A stretch of 64,000 nt of DNA, taken from the NCBI GenBank assembly GCA_015847255.1, contig JADLZK010013170.1, positions 124,001 through 188,000 on the forward strand. The letters run 5' to 3'. Source of the DNA: Hyparrhenia diplandra (taxonomy: Eukaryota > Streptophyta > Magnoliopsida > Poales > Poaceae). This document shows positions 60,440 to 64,000 of this stretch, piece after piece. Under the pieces are notes generated by a model. The model saw only the letters and a program-made list of their open reading frames with translations. It did not search any database and was not told the DNA's origin. Both the position numbers and the translations under genes were made by a program. The number at the start of each line of letters is the position of its first letter. Positions within the stretch are counted from its first letter, which is position 1.

Positions 60440-61028
60440 TGCCCAAGGTAAGTACAGAAAGGTATCTTTTATCTTTTAGTTTTGTGCATATTTATTTTCT
60501 TTAGCATCCATTCATCTAAAGCCCCATGTAATTAATTATGTGGCTTAAACACCCACTGAACTATTTACTGTGGAGGCATAAAAATAAAAATATTGCATGC
60601 ATGTATAAAAAAAATACCAAAAATATTATTTCTTGCTTAGATCCCCTGTTCAAGTTTAATCTTTGATCTTTCTCATAAAATGAACTCAAGATAAGTAGGC
60701 GTAAAATATCCAATCGCTAACGCTTAATCAATTCCACGAAGTTTTGTTGTCTACTTGAGTTTTGCAGGATCTAAGGCAATTATGAGCTATGACGAGAAGG
60801 AGACGTCCAACAAAACCTTAACAGTCATTATCAATATTTCATCAAGGAAGGACAACATCATCTCCATTCCATCTATCTCACCTCAGCACCTACACAAAAA
60901 TCTAGCTTGGGGAGAGCACCCACAGTTATCGAGATAAGTACCTCTATACTATCTTTTTGCTTTACTTTTTAAAAAACATAAAAGTTTTAAACCATAAAAA
61001 GATATATATAATATATATTTTAAATCAA

Positions 61029-61114
<86 letters not shown>

Positions 61115-62669
61115 TTGCTTGTGGTTAAATAAATGTTAGTTAGAATAAATAAAGTTAGTCTTTGAAATGAAGAATAGTTGCTCTACTCTAATTCTTTTTA
61201 GTACCTTGCTTTTTACTAGAAACTCCTCCGATGTTTTGGATATATTTGTCCTTGCTTTCAAATTTGCTCTATACGACTTGTGGTTGCACACACTTGATCT
61301 AAGTCTAGGTAATTGGGGGATATGATATGAGAAAGTCCGAGCATGCTATTTATCTTGTCCTAGTGAAATTATATCGGAGATTTATTTCAAAAATTTAAAA
61401 TCTTTCATGATGAGCTCTTGTTTGGCGAGTGTTAAATTCCTATCAAAGCCATATTTATAATTATTAGATTAGAAAAACATTCCGTTACATATGCTATTTG
61501 CTTTGGGTTGAGTAGTTCAAGCTTTTGTTGTTACCTATGAGGAGTTCAGTCATGAAAAGACAAGTTTCCATCCACACCACCTTCCACATACATATGCGTT
61601 ATTTCTACAATGGGAGTGATTGCAATACCATGCTTTTTCCACATATACATCCATATACTTGTTTCATTCCTATACTGGGAATAAACTCTCCATTAAACCA
61701 TAGGAAGCCCATGTTTATTTACTCCAAAAGTATCTTTGTTGATATCTCTCAAAAAAAGTTTATCGGTGGAAAGAGATTTGGGTTCTTTGCTAAAAAAAAA
61801 AAAAAGAAGGGAGATGAAAAATGGACAAGTGTCCTACGGGCGAGTAGAGCCTACCTCCCTAAGAAAAAAAGAGAAAGAGAGTAAAAGAGGACAAGTGTCC
61901 AAATGAAAACAATGGGTACTTAGATGCCCGCCTCTCTGAAAAGAAAAAAAAAAGAAAAGTATACAACCCAAAGTTCTCTCAAAAAATTCTAAGTTTCAAA
62001 AGAGAGATTTGTTTTATCATCAAAGGAGTAAACGTAGAATTTGTTTTAGCCACCAAATATACACCTATCCACCATATTCCATACACATGCTATATATTGT
62101 CTTGATTGGTGAACTCTCTATGGATCCATTATTTGAACTATAGATATATCCTTTGCAGAGATATGCAATATTATTTTAAGAGTGCCACTCCTATGAACCC
62201 CACATAAACCATATTTAGAGAGAGAGTGAGTTATAAAGGCTTAACACTTAGCCTTGTGCCATATATACATACAAGAGAGAAGGCAGTTATTAATGCCTAG
62301 TGAGGATTCACAAATACCACATATTGAGAGAGGCGAGAGTGCCATTCATTACGAGAGCTTTGAGTTTTATTTGCAAAATTTATCAAACACTCCGGAATAT
62401 TAGTGATCAAAGACTTGAGACATAGGGCTTGACTTGATTGTTCTATCTTTCAATTGCTCAAGTACCTAAGTGAGAGTAAAAAGCACCATATTTGGGAAAA
62501 GAAAAGGTTTGAAGTTAGGATTAGTCTATCCCGGTCAGGAGTTGAGTTCCTTTTTGAAAGCATGTGTACTTTGTAAGAATAAAAGTATCGTAGAAACTCC
62601 CCGATCCAAGTTTATTTTATAGTTTATATGTTTTGCTAAGGGACTAGCAAAAGGTAAGCTTGGGGAGCT
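60440..62669 (+). other. Non-coding 3' interior of the Athila-like element
   Basis: No ORF of note. Contains an AT microsatellite and purine-rich stretches (61780-61960) with GGACAAGTGTCC repeated. Parallel sequence occurs inverted inside the nested element near 52400-53300. Ends in the polypurine tract before 62670. Confidence 0.6.
61032..61112. repeat. (TA)n microsatellite
   Basis: About 80 bp of nearly pure TA repeat with two short interruptions. Confidence 0.95.
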
Positions 62670-64000
62670 TGTTGACGGTAGTTATTGTCAACTTTTACTA
62701 TGAAATAATAGAACATATGAGGACAAGAACAAATAAAAGATAGGGTTTATACTAATGATTTCCACAAGTTTTGTATACACTTAGTTTTACTGGTGAACTC
62801 GGAAAACCTCGAAAAATCGAGAGAGAAAAGAGGAGAAATCAAGACACCGAAGAAAAGGACCAAATGCGGGCGATTGGAGTAAATTCGGGGGTCTACATGT
62901 GAAGAGAAGACACCTCGCCAAAAAGCCGGGGCCCACACCCTTCCAGGTGGGTCCGGGCGGCACGGGGGGGGAGGGGGCCGGGCGGCACCCCCCCGGTGGA
63001 GCCACGTGTCCCGCTTCCGAAAGCTTCCTACAACCGACCTATGGAGTTGGTCTAGTCCATCCAATCAAGTCGGTTTGATCCAAGGGCCGAGATTCATCCT
63101 ATGGGGCTATAAAAGAAGGGCGGGGCTACCCCCGAAACCCTAATTCAAGATCTTGAAGATCGAAACCTGAGTTCAGAGATCAAGTCAGAGCCATAAACCC
63201 TAGTTCCTCGGAATAGTTCTAGATCTAGAGAGATTAGCTACTAGCAATAGATAAGAAGGAGTTCCAAGCATTGGAAGTCAAGGTGTTCATAGGTACATTG
63301 TTATACTCTTTGATATATTTATATCTTTGGTATATTCATTACTCATTGATCATCTATGATATTGTTCTTTATCTTTATTATATTATCATTTGCTTTGTTT
63401 ATTGTTTGCTTTAATATGTCTAGTAGAGTTATTTATTTACTATGGATTACATGCTTAGGATTGTATAGCCCTCATCTTGTAACGTGCAAGATAGGTGTTA
63501 TAACTTATATAAGCGTGGTGCTTATATATGTTGTATCTCGCAAATGCCCCTATATGATGAGGTTTGGGGTAGTTCGTAGAGGTGATGACTCTATTGAGTC
63601 TTCTATAGTCCTCCCTCTCCATATAGTTAACTGTGTAGATCGTGTGTCACGAAGAAGGTGAAGATCTCATTATTGAATCCTTCCTAGTTGATGATCCTTA
63701 AGTTTGTTATGAAGTAATAAGTAGTAGCTATGATAACTAGATGTTTGCACTAATTAGAGTCTAGCAATAACATGTGATGATAGTTACACATAAGTTTTTT
63801 CTTATATTGCCCCATGTGAGTCCTTAGACTAGAATATTCTGTTGAATCTTTATCATTTCATGATGGCTTGATCCCCTGTATTTATTATTTATCTTATTGA
63901 GCATTTATCATACATATCTTTATCTTATTTATTATTATTTTATGTGACATTAACCCCTGTTGATGAGTAGAAGCATTATCATTATTGGTTATAGACATTC
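62670..64000 (+). repeat. 3' LTR of the Athila-like element, cut by window end
   Basis: Matches 47969-49310 with substitutions and indels; more diverged than the LTR pair of the nested element. About 480 bp of this LTR should lie beyond the window. Confidence 0.88.

Larger units (their letters stand above)
47969..64000 (+). mobile_element. Non-autonomous Athila-like (Ty3/Gypsy) element, truncated by window end
   Basis: 5' LTR 47969-49779 and the beginning of the 3' LTR 62670-64000 match closely. The PBS-like TGGCGCCGTTCCG follows the 5' LTR by 8 bases and a purine tract (AAGCTTGGGGAG) precedes the 3' LTR. The internal part has a gag remnant with zinc knuckle and two protease-like segments, but no reverse transcriptase, RNase H or integrase. 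The gag is interrupted by a second LTR element (50424-57971). After 60440 the interior is non-coding. Confidence 0.85.

Noticed and set aside
61032..61112. AT-rich tract as a replication origin or matrix attachment site
   Set aside because: A plain TA microsatellite inside a retrotransposon; nothing else supports such a role.

Overview
The window is nuclear DNA from a grass (Poaceae). The evidence is plant genes with GT-AG introns, very GC-rich grass-type coding exons, and the usual grass repeats: Stowaway/Tourist/hAT/Mutator MITEs, CACTA and Helitron termini, a SINE with a T-rich tail, and Athila-like LTR elements. The species cannot be named from the sequence. Nothing prokaryotic or organellar was seen.

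Layout. 1-1.4 kb: 5' end of a Rab2 GTPase gene on the minus strand, running off the left edge. 4.9-8.9 kb: CYP724B-type cytochrome P450, copy 1 (+), with a CACTA-like element in its third intron. 9-18 kb: repeat-rich spacer holding a non-LTR retroposon, a SINE, a PIF/Harbinger-type element, a hAT MITE and other MITEs, with no confident gene. 18.4-21.4 kb: nitrate reductase (+), four exons, all three redox domains present. 23.5-26.8 kb: gag-only LTR retrotransposon. 28.6-32.4 kb: CYP724B copy 2 (+). 33.1 kb: tRNA-Ile(AAU) (-). 33.3-38 kb: Helitron, Tourist, Mutator and Stowaway elements. 38.6-39.4 kb: LEA gene of the seed-maturation (SMP) family (+), frame broken. 39.7-47.5 kb: old Gypsy LTR material and GC-rich repeat sequence. 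48.0 kb to the right edge: a large non-autonomous Athila-like element. A related, younger, oppositely oriented LTR element (50.4-58.0 kb) is inserted inside its gag remnant.

The genes belong to unrelated processes: vesicle traffic (Rab2), brassinosteroid side-chain hydroxylation (CYP724B pair), nitrate assimilation (NR) and desiccation/seed maturation (LEA). No operon-like logic is expected. The main biological point is the CYP724B duplication, about 20 kb apart with NR between. The copies have opposite intron presence/absence at the two ends of the gene.

The main caution is data quality. The NR, both P450s and the LEA gene carry single-base insertions or deletions. In NR and the P450s they sit almost entirely in short homopolymers, mostly G or C, while splice sites and catalytic motifs are intact. 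The two LTRs of the young nested element also differ partly by such indels. Uncorrected homopolymer errors in the assembly explain this better than independent decay of every gene, but only read-level data can decide.
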